Shown: positions 49,517-58,104, counted from the first letter of the stretch. The stretch: 64,000 nucleotides of DNA from Chitinophaga sancti (GCF_034087045.1 NZ_CP139247.1:6598001-6662000); one strand, 5' to 3'. The notes: generated by a model not told the origin, from the letters alone. A program made the numbers and translations.

Positions 49517-51223
49517 ATGAAGAGCCCTTGTTTGCTGCTGGCAGCACTATGCCTGACTGTGTCAGCTGCAGCCCAGACAATTTGCATTGCCCATGTGAAC
49601 ATGATAGATGTGAAAAAGAATGTGACTCTGCCCGACCAGACCATTATAATTACCAAGGATCGCATTGTCGCCACCGGCCCTGCAAATAAAGTAAAAGCCC
49701 CCGCTGATGCCACCGTCATTGATGGTACAGGCAAGTATATCATGCCGGGGATGACGGATGCACATATTCACTACTTTCAGAGTGGAAGTTTGTATACACG
49801 CCCCGATGCAATCAACCTGACGAATTATCATCCTTATCAAAAAGACCAGGATTATGTAAAAGCAAACCTGAGCGACCTCATGGCGAGATACCTGGCTTGT
49901 GGGATTACGTCTGTCATTGATGTAGGTGGTCCCATGGCTAATTTTGAAATCAGGGATAGAGCAAATAGCGATTCTGCAGCGCCGACAACGTGGGTGACGG
50001 GTCCTTTGGTTTCTACCTACCTGCCGCAGAGACTGGATGAAAAAGATCCGCCGATTGTGAGAGTGACTTCTCCGGAAGAAGCGAAGAGGCAGGTGCAAAA
50101 AGAGCTGCCTTATAAACCGGATTTTATCAAGATATGGTATATCGTCTATCCAGGACATAAAGCAGATAGTACTTTGCCGATTGTGAAGGCTGCTATAGCG
50201 GAAAGTCATGCCAGCGGACTGAAAGTAGCTGTGCATGCTACACAGTACGAAACGGCTAAACTCGCAGTAGAGGCGGGTGCCGACATTCTTGTGCATAGTG
50301 TGGATGATGCTGTTATGGATGCGGGCATGCTAAAGATGCTGAAGGATAAACATATCCTGTATATTCCGACACTGAGAGTGATGGATGGATATTACAGAGC
50401 CATGATACAACGACAGCCATTTACTACACATGAACTGGCCTATAGTGATCCTTTTATGCTGGGTACACTGACTGATTTACTGCATATGCCTGAGGCATAT
50501 GATTATAAAGCAGCGCGTGGGTTTATTCATGTACCCAACAAAGCAGATACGATCATGGCGACTAATTTGAAACTTGCCCAGGAGGCAGGTGTACTGGTGG
50601 CGGCAGGTACGGATGCGGGAAATATTGGTACTATGCATGCCAGTTCTTTTCTGGAAGATTTGTTGGCCATGCAAAAGGCGGGTCTGAGTAATGCTGAGAT
50701 TATTAAGGATGCGACATTGAATGCCGCGATCGGTTTTGGGAAGGAGAAAGATTATGGGAGTATAGAAAAAGGGAAAATCGCTGATCTGATCTTGTTGGAG
50801 AAGGATCCGTTACACGATCTGAATGTGTTGGGGAATGTGTCGATGACTATTCATAATGGAAAGATCTTTACTAAAGAAAAATTATTGCCGGTGACACCGG
50901 AGATACTCGCACAGCAACAATTGAATGCGTATAATGCAGGGAACCTGGAAGCATTTCTGGCGCCTTATAGTGATAGTGTGAAGATCTATGATCAGGCAAG
51001 TGGGAAATTGTTACTGGAAGGTAAAGAGGCAATGAGGAGGAGTTATGGGCCGCTTTTTAAAGCAGCACCGGAATTGCATTGTCAGGTGGTGAAGAGGATA
51101 GTGTCAGGGAATACTGTGGTGGATGAAGAGCGGGTAACAGGGATGAAGGATAAGGCACTGACGGCGGTAGTGATTTATACTATTGATCATAATAAAATAG
51201 TGAAAGTTGCGATGGCACTGTAG
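49517..51223 (+). CDS. Secreted amidohydrolase with C-terminal SnoaL/NTF2-like domain
   Basis: 568 residues with a signal peptide (MKSPCLLLAALCLTVSAAAQ). The amidohydrolase domain has the metal-binding motif DAHIHY in IMPGMTDAHIHYFQ, then KVAVHATQYETAKLAVEAGA, LVHSVDD and AAGTDAGNIGTMHA; the C-terminal composite strand is GKIADLILLEKDPL. The last 100 residues (NAYNAGNLEAFLAPYSDSVK) form an NTF2/SnoaL-like domain. It is likely a periplasmic imidazolonepropionase-like or prolidase-like hydrolase; substrate unknown. Confidence 0.88.
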   Translation: MKSPCLLLAALCLTVSAAAQTICIAHVNMIDVKKNVTLPDQTIIITKDRIVATGPANKVKAPADATVIDGTGKYIMPGMTDAHIHYFQSGSLYTRPDAINLTNYHPYQKDQDYVKANLSDLMARYLACGITSVIDVGGPMANFEIRDRANSDSAAPTTWVTGPLVSTYLPQRLDEKDPPIVRVTSPEEAKRQVQKELPYKPDFIKIWYIVYPGHKADSTLPIVKAAIAESHASGLKVAVHATQYETAKLAVEAGADILVHSVDDAVMDAGMLKMLKDKHILYIPTLRVMDGYYRAMIQRQPFTTHELAYSDPFMLGTLTDLLHMPEAYDYKAARGFIHVPNKADTIMATNLKLAQEAGVLVAAGTDAGNIGTMHASSFLEDLLAMQKAGLSNAEIIKDATLNAAIGFGKEKDYGSIEKGKIADLILLEKDPLHDLNVLGNVSMTIHNGKIFTKEKLLPVTPEILAQQQLNAYNAGNLEAFLAPYSDSVKIYDQASGKLLLEGKEAMRRSYGPLFKAAPELHCQVVKRIVSGNTVVDEERVTGMKDKALTAVVIYTIDHNKIVKVAMAL

Positions 51224-51280
51224 GATTGTTGCAGTGGGTTGGGGTAAATTGATTGCTTTATTACCATCAAAATAACATGT

Positions 51281-51409
51281 ATGAAAAAGCAACAAGCGAA
51301 AAAGCTGAACCTGCAGAAGATTAAAATTGCAAATCTGAATGTGAGTAAAGGTGAGAAAAATGTAGCGCCGACTACTACGGTTTGGTTGAGTTTGAGGAAT
51401 CTTTGCTGA
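51281..51409 (+). CDS. Orphan class I lanthipeptide-like precursor peptide
   Basis: 42 residues, too short for routine gene finding. The leader MKKQQAKK followed by LNLQKIKIANLN closely matches the leader pattern of Bacteroidota class I lanthipeptide precursors (Lys-rich start, then LxLxKxKIAxLN). The C-terminal core is APTTTVWLSLRNLC, with Thr and Ser residues and one Cys as expected for lanthionine formation. A terminator follows 26 bp after the stop. No dehydratase, cyclase or transporter is within the window near it, so the modifying enzymes would have to be elsewhere. Confidence 0.7.
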   Translation: MKKQQAKKLNLQKIKIANLNVSKGEKNVAPTTTVWLSLRNLC

Positions 51410-51434
51410 GTGATTTACTGAAAGAAAAATTTAG

Positions 51435-51468
51435 TGAGGTTGGCTGAAAGGCTAGCCTCATTTTTTTT
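51435..51468 (+). terminator. Terminator after the lanthipeptide-like gene
   Basis: TGAGGTTGGCT pairs with GGCTAGCCTCA (with G-U pairs and a small mismatch), followed by eight T. Confidence 0.75.
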
Positions 51469-51572
51469 GTAAATGAAGGAAAAAGCTAAAACGGATTAAT
51501 ATTCGGATAAGAAAAATGGATGGACAATTATTATTATAATCGGAAAACAAACGATATTTGATACCTAAATGG

Positions 51573-51610
51573 AAAAGCCCGTCATCCTTGGACAGATAGC
51601 ACGGGCATTT
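51573..51610. terminator. Terminator-like hairpin in the 51410-52066 gap
   Basis: GCCCGT/ACGGGC (51577-51606) with flanking AAAA and TTTT. No gene I can see ends here, so it may belong to an unseen short transcript. The rest of the gap up to 51983 is AT-rich without genes. Confidence 0.5.
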
Positions 51611-51983
51611 TCCTATTTCTAAACCGCTGGGCCGAAGCCTGGCTTAAAGTTTTTATATGGTTATACGAAGAAAAAAACTCTCTCCTAAACTATGGGAGTT
51701 TCTATTCCTCTCTTTAAAGCTGGTACCAATTATTTATGATTTGATTCATAATCATCATTGGTAAAAATTGCCTGAGCAATCAGGCAAAACGATCTCGCTT
51801 CGCTTAAAGCAAAGATAAGTATCTAAATAACAAAATGACATTTTCATTCTCACATTAATTGTGAAAATATTAAAGCGATAATATCACCCCATGATATGAG
51901 ACTGCAATTATCATTTTGATTATTTTAGCACGACATTCTGTAAGCACATGATGTGCTTTTAAAATTACAACACACCAAAAGTA

Positions 51984-52029
51984 TGTCTGAAATTTCAGAC
52001 AACCAAATATATGTCTAAAATTTCAGACT
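51984..52029 (+). promoter_or_regulatory. Two tandem palindromic operators upstream of the XRE-like gene
   Basis: TGTCTGAAATTTCAGACA (51984-52001) is a perfect 18-bp palindrome. TGTCTAAAATTTCAGACT (52012-52029) is a near copy 28 bp further on. They end 38 bp before the start codon of a helix-turn-helix gene, the usual layout for autoregulation. Confidence 0.7.
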
Positions 52030-52066
52030 ACTTATTGGCCTTTTTAAACTTCACAGCCCAAATTAA

Positions 52067-52450
52067 ATGGACAACAACGAAGATCTAAGAAACAAAGAGG
52101 AGCTACAAAAGCTTGTAGATAAGGTGAAAGAAAAGTATAACGAAAAGGGAATAAAAATTAACCAGGAAGAAATAGCTAATATATTAGGTTATCGCAGAAC
52201 TTATTTATCTAATTTACTGGGAACACATGGAAAAGTTACTGAGCTCCATATAGCGTGGTTTATATACAGATTCAAAGAAGAATTAAAAGAAGAAGAAAAT
52301 AAAATCAAAGATTCGATGATGATCAAAATAGTTGAAAAACTTACACCAGAACAAATAGAAGAATTGCTAAACGGGGGATTTAATAATCCTGAAGCAACCA
52401 TAGAATTTCAAAAATTATTAAATGAAGTTGCAAAAAAGAAATCAGAATAG
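52067..52450 (+). CDS. XRE-like helix-turn-helix protein
   Basis: 127 residues. The helix-turn-helix is INQEEIANILGYRRTYLSNL (about residues 30-50). The C-terminal half is acidic and helical (EELKEEENKIKDSMMIKIVE). It probably binds the two palindromes just upstream and regulates itself. Its high A+T content differs from its chromosomal neighbours, which may mark recent acquisition. It is followed by a terminator. Confidence 0.8.
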   Translation: MDNNEDLRNKEELQKLVDKVKEKYNEKGIKINQEEIANILGYRRTYLSNLLGTHGKVTELHIAWFIYRFKEELKEEENKIKDSMMIKIVEKLTPEQIEELLNGGFNNPEATIEFQKLLNEVAKKKSE

Positions 52451-52479
52451 CTGCAGAAATTATACAACTTTTTAGAATG

Positions 52480-52511
52480 ATATTAATCTCCTCTTCGGGG
52501 GAGATTAATAT
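52480..52511. terminator. Bidirectional terminator between convergent genes
   Basis: The perfect stem ATATTAATCTCC/GGAGATTAATAT with a TCTTCGGG-type loop. The right arm contains the stop region of the minus-strand gene at 52511. Confidence 0.8.
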
Positions 52512-52921
52512 TACATCAACTCCAACTCCTCACCTGTCAAATCATAAAACAAATTCTGCAACTGATGCACATACACCATTGACCTCCCATACGGCACCAG
52601 TCCTGCCGGTGACTCTGCCAGCATTTGAAAAGAATACCCCTCATCCCGAATATAAACACTATCCTTGTGCGTATACCGATAAGAATATACGTTGATATCC
52701 TCCCCATACTCCCTCTCCCCCCTCACAAAACCCAACGCATTCAACTGATCCACCTCCAACTTTATCGGATTCACTTTTGCCAATGGCAACTTGCTTTTCG
52801 GCAGACAGGAATTATAGACATACCCCTCCAATATACCTTCTATTTTGAAAGTAGTTTCATTCATATACAAATCATAGTAATAAACTAAATTCCCCACACG
52901 GATGTCTGTATCTGCTATCAT
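52511..52921 (-). CDS. Conserved Bacteroidota hypothetical protein (IRVGN... family)
   Basis: 136 residues, soluble. The layout (DTDIRVGNLVYYYDLY at the start, KVNPIKLEVDQLNALGF in the middle, VHQLQNLFYDLTGEELEL at the end) is that of a small protein family common in Bacteroidota chromosomes and prophages. Function unknown. Confidence 0.75.
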   Translation of the reverse strand: MIADTDIRVGNLVYYYDLYMNETTFKIEGILEGYVYNSCLPKSKLPLAKVNPIKLEVDQLNALGFVRGEREYGEDINVYSYRYTHKDSVYIRDEGYSFQMLAESPAGLVPYGRSMVYVHQLQNLFYDLTGEELELM

Positions 52922-52989
52922 TTACAAATCTTTGTTATGCAAGTATAGGTATTTTGTCTATTTTGACGGCCTACTAATTTTAATTATTG

Positions 52990-53472
52990 ATGCCCACTAT
53001 CAGAACAATAGAACAACGAGACAATAGCGCGCTCGCTAAAATAATCAGGGACATCTTCATTGAATTCGACGCACCTTTGATCGGAACAGTTTATGACGAT
53101 CCGAATACAGACAGATTGTATGAAGTTTTCCAACACCCCGGATGTATTTATTATTTAGCAGAAGAAAATGGAGAAGTATTAGGAGGTTGTGGATTGTATC
53201 CTACAGATGGATTGCCGGATAAATGTGCGGAACTCGTGAAGTTTTATCTTTCCCCTGCTGCACGCGGAAAAGGATTAGGGAAAATATTAATGGAACAGGC
53301 TATTGCCGCGGCACCAGGATTGGGATATAAGCAGATCTATCTGGAAACCTTTGATCAGCTGGCGACTGCAGTGGGGATGTATGAGAAAGCAGGATTTAGA
53401 ACACTGGAAAAACCGATGGGAAATTCAGGACATTATAATACCACCCTGTGGATGATAATGGACGTGAAATAA
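52990..53472 (+). CDS. GNAT-family N-acetyltransferase
   Basis: 160 residues from the ATG at 52990 (a TTG precedes it in frame). The GNAT core is visible: GEVLGGCGLYPTDG, AELVKFYLSPAARGKGLGKI (acetyl-CoA-binding loop RGKGLG) and YLETFDQLATAVGMYEKAGF. Acetylates an unknown small molecule or protein. Confidence 0.92.
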   Translation: MPTIRTIEQRDNSALAKIIRDIFIEFDAPLIGTVYDDPNTDRLYEVFQHPGCIYYLAEENGEVLGGCGLYPTDGLPDKCAELVKFYLSPAARGKGLGKILMEQAIAAAPGLGYKQIYLETFDQLATAVGMYEKAGFRTLEKPMGNSGHYNTTLWMIMDVK

Positions 53473-53474
53473 AC

Positions 53475-53508
53475 AAACTGGTTTTGCCATAAATGGCAAA
53501 ACCAGTTT
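53475..53508. terminator. Bidirectional terminator between convergent genes
   Basis: The perfect 16-bp stem AAACTGGTTTTGCCAT/ATGGCAAAACCAGTTT with a 2-nt loop. The minus-strand gene at 53507 ends at its edge. Confidence 0.85.
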
Positions 53509-53746
53509 ACTTTGAAGGACGTTTCTTTGTATCCGGCACAGTATATTTCTTTTCAGGAGTCAGCGACCACTCCGCCTCAAACCGCCCACGCACGTTCTCC
53601 ACCTCACCATCACTCATATCCAACAGCACCGTCTGCGGCAACAGACTTCCATCAATAATATTCACGCCACAAATATGTAAAGTCTCCTTTACCCGCTGTG
53701 AATCAGGAATACCTTTACCCCTGTATTGTAATATATAGTTTGCCAT
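53507..53746 (-). CDS. Small protein paired with a subtilase, possible inhibitor or pro-domain
   Basis: 79 residues, cytoplasmic-looking: MANYILQYRGKG, then VKETLHICGVNIIDGSLLPQ and VLLDMSDGEVENVR. The small alpha/beta pattern with a starting YILQY strand recalls the stand-alone I9-type subtilase inhibitors and pro-domains. It lies 9 bp after the subtilase stop codon in the same operon. The inhibitor role is inferred from context and fold pattern only. Confidence 0.6.
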   Translation of the reverse strand: MANYILQYRGKGIPDSQRVKETLHICGVNIIDGSLLPQTVLLDMSDGEVENVRGRFEAEWSLTPEKKYTVPDTKKRPSK

Positions 53747-53755
53747 AACAATGAA

Positions 53756-55252
53756 TTATTTTTCTTCTGTCAACATACCTTTTCCCTCATAATTCGCACC
53801 AAATCCCATAGATTGAATCTTTGTTGAAAGGTATTTCAGCATCTCATCGGCCCTTGCGGAAGCTCTTGGCAAAGCCAAAATATCAGGCGCATCTGCCAAT
53901 AACCGCGCTGCCATACCTACCGCCGCCGGACAGGCCATGCTCGTACCATCCATGATCGCATACAAATCATCCGGAAAGGTAGATATAATTCCAACCCCAG
54001 GAGCAGTCAGATCAGTTTCCGCACCTATATTGGAAAAGTCTGCTATAAAGTTAGCCTTATCTGTACCATAAGGTGACTTTACAATCCCTGTTTGTACCGT
54101 ATTTTTTGGAAAAGTATTTTTACGCCCCATTGCAGACACCGCTACCGACAGACTGTAATTGGCAGGAAAACTCACCGGTCCCCTATCATCATTGCCATTG
54201 GCACAAAAACACAATATCCCGGCATTGTAAGCCTGCTTAATATAACTACTAATCCCTTCATCCGTTTCTGATTCACCCAGGCTCATGTTGATGATATCAC
54301 ATTCATCCTGTATCGCCTGCGCCAACCCTTTCATAATGTAAAAATTAGACGCATCGGAATTTTTAGGGAACACCCTGTAGCTATAAATTTCTACGCCGGC
54401 AGCCAGTCCATGTACACCGCCATAGGCACTTACAATGCCCGCTACGTGAGTACCATGCCCTTCGCCATTATCTTTATAATCAGTAGTATCTTCATTCGCC
54501 ACACAATTCAGACCGCCACTTACCACCAGGTCTTTATGCGGCCCTACACCCGTATCAATAATACCGATGCGAAGCTTCTGTGTAATTTTTGGCCACTGTG
54601 GTGTGTCGTAAAAATGACGTAAGGAGTCGGTGTAACCGGGATCTATTTTCTGCAGTTTGATTGCGAGACTGGTGGCAGAAAAACCCGTTTTGTAATATCC
54701 CCAGTACGTATGTTCCGGATACACATAAATCCGCTCTATATTCTTGCTGGACAAGGTCAGAGAGAGCTTCCCCTTTGCATTGGTATTCCCGGAATCTCCC
54801 GTTCTGTTTTCAAAATCAGTAAATGCAACAATGAAAATACCAGCCAGGGGGGTACCGTCTATATCCGTAACCGTCAGATCCAGTTTTTTAGTGGTCTTCG
54901 TTTTCTTTGCCTTCTGTTGAATAGATTCACGGAATACCAGTGCTTTCTTATAAAATTTCTCTTTAATAATACGCAGACCCGGATAGGAGAAACGAAAATC
55001 AGCCAGTTCCTCCTGACTAAGTTGTACGAGCTTGGCACCGTTGTCCTGGATAGAGTCGAGGACTTTCACAGGAATTCTCTTTGCAGATTTTTCAGGCCCA
55101 CGGGTTTTCAGGCTAACGGCCTCCATGCTTACTGCAGGTTCTAACACAGCTGTCAGGAAGTTTTCAACTTTAGGATTCGTGTCGGCAGTGGTTTCAGTAT
55201 CTGTGACGGGCAGCAGGATGTAGTTACCAGTCTTTGATTTGCTCTTTGCCAT
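53756..55252 (-). CDS. Subtilisin-family (S8) serine peptidase without signal peptide
   Basis: 498 residues. The catalytic triad is present: Asp in IGIIDTGVGPHKDL, His in GHGTHVAGIVS, Ser in MDGTSMACPAAV, with an oxyanion Asn in CFCANGNDD. Before the catalytic domain is a small carboxypeptidase-regulatory-like domain (LTVTDIDGTPLAGIFIVAFT) and an N-terminal pro-region (NYILLPVTDTETT). It starts MAKSKSKTGNYILL, with no signal peptide. It is co-transcribed with the 79-residue partner. A cytoplasmic or unusually exported protease is implied. Confidence 0.9.
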   Translation of the reverse strand: MAKSKSKTGNYILLPVTDTETTADTNPKVENFLTAVLEPAVSMEAVSLKTRGPEKSAKRIPVKVLDSIQDNGAKLVQLSQEELADFRFSYPGLRIIKEKFYKKALVFRESIQQKAKKTKTTKKLDLTVTDIDGTPLAGIFIVAFTDFENRTGDSGNTNAKGKLSLTLSSKNIERIYVYPEHTYWGYYKTGFSATSLAIKLQKIDPGYTDSLRHFYDTPQWPKITQKLRIGIIDTGVGPHKDLVVSGGLNCVANEDTTDYKDNGEGHGTHVAGIVSAYGGVHGLAAGVEIYSYRVFPKNSDASNFYIMKGLAQAIQDECDIINMSLGESETDEGISSYIKQAYNAGILCFCANGNDDRGPVSFPANYSLSVAVSAMGRKNTFPKNTVQTGIVKSPYGTDKANFIADFSNIGAETDLTAPGVGIISTFPDDLYAIMDGTSMACPAAVGMAARLLADAPDILALPRASARADEMLKYLSTKIQSMGFGANYEGKGMLTEEK

Positions 55253-55507
55253 AACAGGTAGTTTTTTGAGTAAATGGAATTCTTCTAATGGTATAAAAAG
55301 TTAACAATATGAATGTACTAAAGATATAGCTAATCGTATTTACTACCGTACGTAACAGATATGATTAGCGGGGCGTGAATTGGCCTGCGGCGGGCAAAGT
55401 GCGAATGGCGCTCTGTTTCGGAATCTAATAAAATATCGTTAATCTTTTAATGGCTGATAATTGAGAAAACCGGGGACCCGGAAACAACATTTCCCGATGG
55501 AGTAAAT

Positions 55508-55551
55508 AACGATATTTCGTACCAATTTTAACAATATAACGATATATCGTT
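55508..55551 (+). promoter_or_regulatory. Paired palindromic sites upstream of an AraC-family gene
   Basis: AACGATATTTCGT (55508-55520) and the perfect palindrome AACGATATATCGTT (55538-55551) are 30 bp apart, about three helical turns, and a half-site AATATCGTT lies at 55432-55440. This fits a regulator-binding region for the AraC gene at 55646. The rest of the 55253-55645 gap shows no gene. Confidence 0.5.
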
Positions 55552-55645
55552 AATTTCTAAACCGGCATATTTTCATAAACAATTGGTTTACAATCATATT
55601 TAGTTAGGCACAGGATATGACACTTTCTGGCAAAACACAGCTATC

Positions 55646-56545
55646 ATGAAATATCCTGAATATTTTCCTTTGGTGGAATTTAAACAGAAGGAAGCTGATC
55701 TTCCTTTTGAAATCCATCCCTTCCGGTGGGATGATGAATCTCTCAGAGCACATAACGCCCTTCCTCACCGTCAGAACTTTATTGAGATCATCTGGGTAAC
55801 GAAAGGTCACAGCACGCTGATAGTAGATTTGCAGAAGTATGAGATGCCCGCTAATAGTGTATACTGTGTTACTTCCGGACAAATCCATCAGCTGGTTGGG
55901 AATGAACATACTGAGGGCTACATTTATCAGTTCACGGAAGACTTCCTGTATATGGGGGAGCATGAGTTTGATCTAATGTATCATTCGGGGTTGTTTCAGG
56001 CGTTTTCGCGATCGGCAGGCATAGTCGTTGATAGCGAGATAGCGGTGGAAATGAAAGAGATTACATTGAAGATGATGCGGGAGGCGGATAATTTGTATTT
56101 ATTACGAACGGAGTTGATGCGGAGGTACCTGAAGATCTTTTTGATTTATTTGACAAGACAACTAAGAGGAACTTTGCAGACGACGATCCAGACAAGGAAT
56201 ATTGAACTGGTGGAGAAGTTTAAGAATATGGTGGAGGCGATGTTTAAGAGTAAGAAGAAGGTGGCGGATTTTGCGAGAGGGCTGTCGGTGACGCCGAATT
56301 ATCTGAATGAGATTGTGAAGAAGATTACGGGGTATCCGGCAAGTCATCATATCAGGCAAAGGATCGTGTTGGAGGCGAAGCGACAAGCAGCGTATTCAGA
56401 TGTGTGTATGAAGGAGGTGGCGTGGAATCTGGGGTTTTCTGATATTGCGCATTTTAGTAAGTTTTTTAAGAATTCGACTGGGACAAATTTTTCTGATTTT
56501 AAGAAGGAGTGCCTGGTATTTGCTTCTACAACACCGGAAAATTAG
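55646..56545 (+). CDS. AraC-family transcriptional regulator
   Basis: 299 residues. An N-terminal cupin-like ligand domain (FIEIIWVTKGHSTLIVDLQK; VYCVTSGQIHQLVGNEHTEG) is followed by a C-terminal AraC domain (VADFARGLSVTPNYLNEIVK; MKEVAWNLGFSDIAHFSKFF). It probably controls a neighbouring gene; downstream on the opposite strand lies only a remnant of a hydrolase-like gene. Confidence 0.92.
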   Translation: MKYPEYFPLVEFKQKEADLPFEIHPFRWDDESLRAHNALPHRQNFIEIIWVTKGHSTLIVDLQKYEMPANSVYCVTSGQIHQLVGNEHTEGYIYQFTEDFLYMGEHEFDLMYHSGLFQAFSRSAGIVVDSEIAVEMKEITLKMMREADNLYLLRTELMRRYLKIFLIYLTRQLRGTLQTTIQTRNIELVEKFKNMVEAMFKSKKKVADFARGLSVTPNYLNEIVKKITGYPASHHIRQRIVLEAKRQAAYSDVCMKEVAWNLGFSDIAHFSKFFKNSTGTNFSDFKKECLVFASTTPEN

Positions 56546-56548
56546 TTC

Positions 56549-56590
56549 CCAAAAAATCGCTTTTACCTTCGGCAAAAGCGATTTTTTTGG
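56549..56590. terminator. Strong terminator after the AraC gene
   Basis: CCAAAAAATCGCTTTT pairs with AAAAGCGATTTTTTTGG across a 9-nt loop; A- and T-runs flank it, so it may work both ways. Confidence 0.85.
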
Positions 56591-56640
56591 GCGTAGTGGC
56601 CTGGGGCCGGCTTTTAAAGGTTATCATTTTATGAAGCCCA

Positions 56641-56832
56641 TTATTTTTTGAATGCTTTGATGATCTCTTTACGCTTTGCAGCATCAGGCAGAGAGTTATC
56701 CCAGAACCATACCATCATGCTCTTTGTGAGGAAACGGCCGGTGGCATATTTATTTTAAGATTCTGTTTCGAAGTTAGTATCTGTCATTAACAGGAATACA
56801 GCGGCTTTGTTCACTCGTTTGATTTGTTTCAC
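56641..56832 (-). pseudogene. Remnant of an alpha/beta-hydrolase-like gene
   Basis: On the minus strand the frame reads NKAAVFLLMTDTNFETES, a stop (56755-56757), then NKYATGRFLTKSMMVWFWD and LPDAAKRKEIIKAFKK. The RFLTKSMMVWFWD piece recalls the lid region of HSL-type alpha/beta hydrolases. Both ends are lost. It is therefore probably the decayed tail of a gene once paired with the AraC regulator. The remainder of the stretch to 57119 shows nothing I can name. Confidence 0.4.
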
Positions 56833-57119
56833 TTATAGCTATTTATGTTGTAACAATTCCTGCAAAGCTATGCCTGTATTGGGTGGGAGTCAACTGATAA
56901 ATACTGTTTTCCCTTGTACATTTCACTGTGTTGAAAATAACCATTATACGTACAGCGCCTTCGATAATTTGTACAACAGTTGCGATAATCCGGCAATTGG
57001 TTATGGATTTGGTTGCCACTAGCTTTGATCCAATATTATCTCCAGGAAAATCAGGTATCCACGTTACTGTTTAACCGCTTCAGCATTTAGTTTAAGCATT
57101 ATTTTAAAAAATATTAAGA

Positions 57120-57581
57120 ATGAATACTTCATATAGAATAGCGCGGCTGATAGATGCTGAAGAACTCACCATAATGTCGATGGAACTATACACCGAAATA
57201 AGCAGTCGCAAAGACTTTACGGAGAATAAGATTGTGGCTACCCTACGTTTCTATGAGCAGCATAGTAATATGGGTGAAGTATTGATGATTGAATGTGATG
57301 GTGGACTGGCGGGGTACTCGGTAATCTTTCGGTTTTGGAGTCAGGAATATGGTGGGTTGATGGTGGGGGTGGATGAATTATATATCAAAAAAAAATACCG
57401 CAGATTGGGGACGGCGAAGCAATTCATCGATCTGTTAATAGCTAGTGAACGTATGCATCCCCAATTTGCGGGTATTGAGCTGGAAGCGCATTATAGTAAT
57501 ACACTTGCACTTAAATTATTCGCTTCTCTTGGTATTCCTAAGAATGAAAACTCTTTTTATATAAAGCTGCTCAAGGAGTAA
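57120..57581 (+). CDS. GNAT-family N-acetyltransferase
   Basis: 153 residues. GNAT core: MSMELYTEISSRKDF, MIECDGGLAGYSVIF, VDELYIKKKYRRLGTAKQFI (acetyl-CoA-binding loop KYRRLGTA) and LEAHYSNTLALKLFASLGI. Similar to aminoglycoside-type or small-molecule acetyltransferases; substrate unknown. It is a single gene. Confidence 0.9.
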   Translation: MNTSYRIARLIDAEELTIMSMELYTEISSRKDFTENKIVATLRFYEQHSNMGEVLMIECDGGLAGYSVIFRFWSQEYGGLMVGVDELYIKKKYRRLGTAKQFIDLLIASERMHPQFAGIELEAHYSNTLALKLFASLGIPKNENSFYIKLLKE

Positions 57582-57645
57582 TTCCATAATACATACAAAT
57601 TTATAAGACCAAAGCGTCTGTTCAGCATTAACCTTCCTCCACAAG

Positions 57646-58104
57646 CTACATGGTCGGATGCTGCTCTACCAATGTCCATGATTGTGAACGAACATCTTTT
57701 TTCTTTGCAGCTAATACAATGTTCTCCTCCCCCTGTGTAATGTATAACTCCGTTCCCTTTACCCGAATCAGGTAACTATTCTTTTCTGCAGGCAGAAATT
57801 CATACTGCTGGTTCGCAATAGGTTGCTCTTCCAGAAATGCTCCTTTTGGTTGTAATGTTTTACCAGAAAAAAGATTCTTTAGCTGGTAGGTCTGACCTTC
57901 TACATTATTGAAATCCCAGGTTACACATTTCCAGTTGACCGGAGAGTATGGAACAATGGGGGTACCATTGGCTGTATTCGCATCTTTGATACGGAGTACC
58001 ATGCCGGAGGCTACGTTCTTTATGGCATATGTGCCATGGATGGTCTGAGCAAAGGTGTTGACAGTGGCTATGATGAGCGCCAGTGTACAGAATAAGCTTT
58101 TCAT
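57646..58104 (-). CDS. Secreted ricin-type (beta-trefoil) lectin-like protein
   Basis: 152 residues with a signal peptide (MKSLFCTLALIIATVNTFAQ). The mature chain is a single RICIN-type beta-trefoil: YAIKNVASGMVLRIKDANTA, NNVEGQTYQLKNLFSGKTL and RSQSWTLVEQ. The strands SGMVLRI and GKTLQP show the typical QxW-like repeat pattern, although the Trp positions are only partly kept. Probably binds carbohydrates outside the cytoplasm. Confidence 0.8.
   Translation of the reverse strand: MKSLFCTLALIIATVNTFAQTIHGTYAIKNVASGMVLRIKDANTANGTPIVPYSPVNWKCVTWDFNNVEGQTYQLKNLFSGKTLQPKGAFLEEQPIANQQYEFLPAEKNSYLIRVKGTELYITQGEENIVLAAKKKDVRSQSWTLVEQHPTM

Noticed and set aside
49562..50296. A 244-codon minus-strand frame opposite the amidohydrolase gene
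   Set aside because: It is the shadow of a well-supported amidohydrolase; the translation is His- and Cys-rich with no domain.
56807..57022. A 71-codon plus-strand frame
   Set aside because: It is Cys- and Asn-rich, without a start context or family pattern, and lies partly over the hydrolase remnant.
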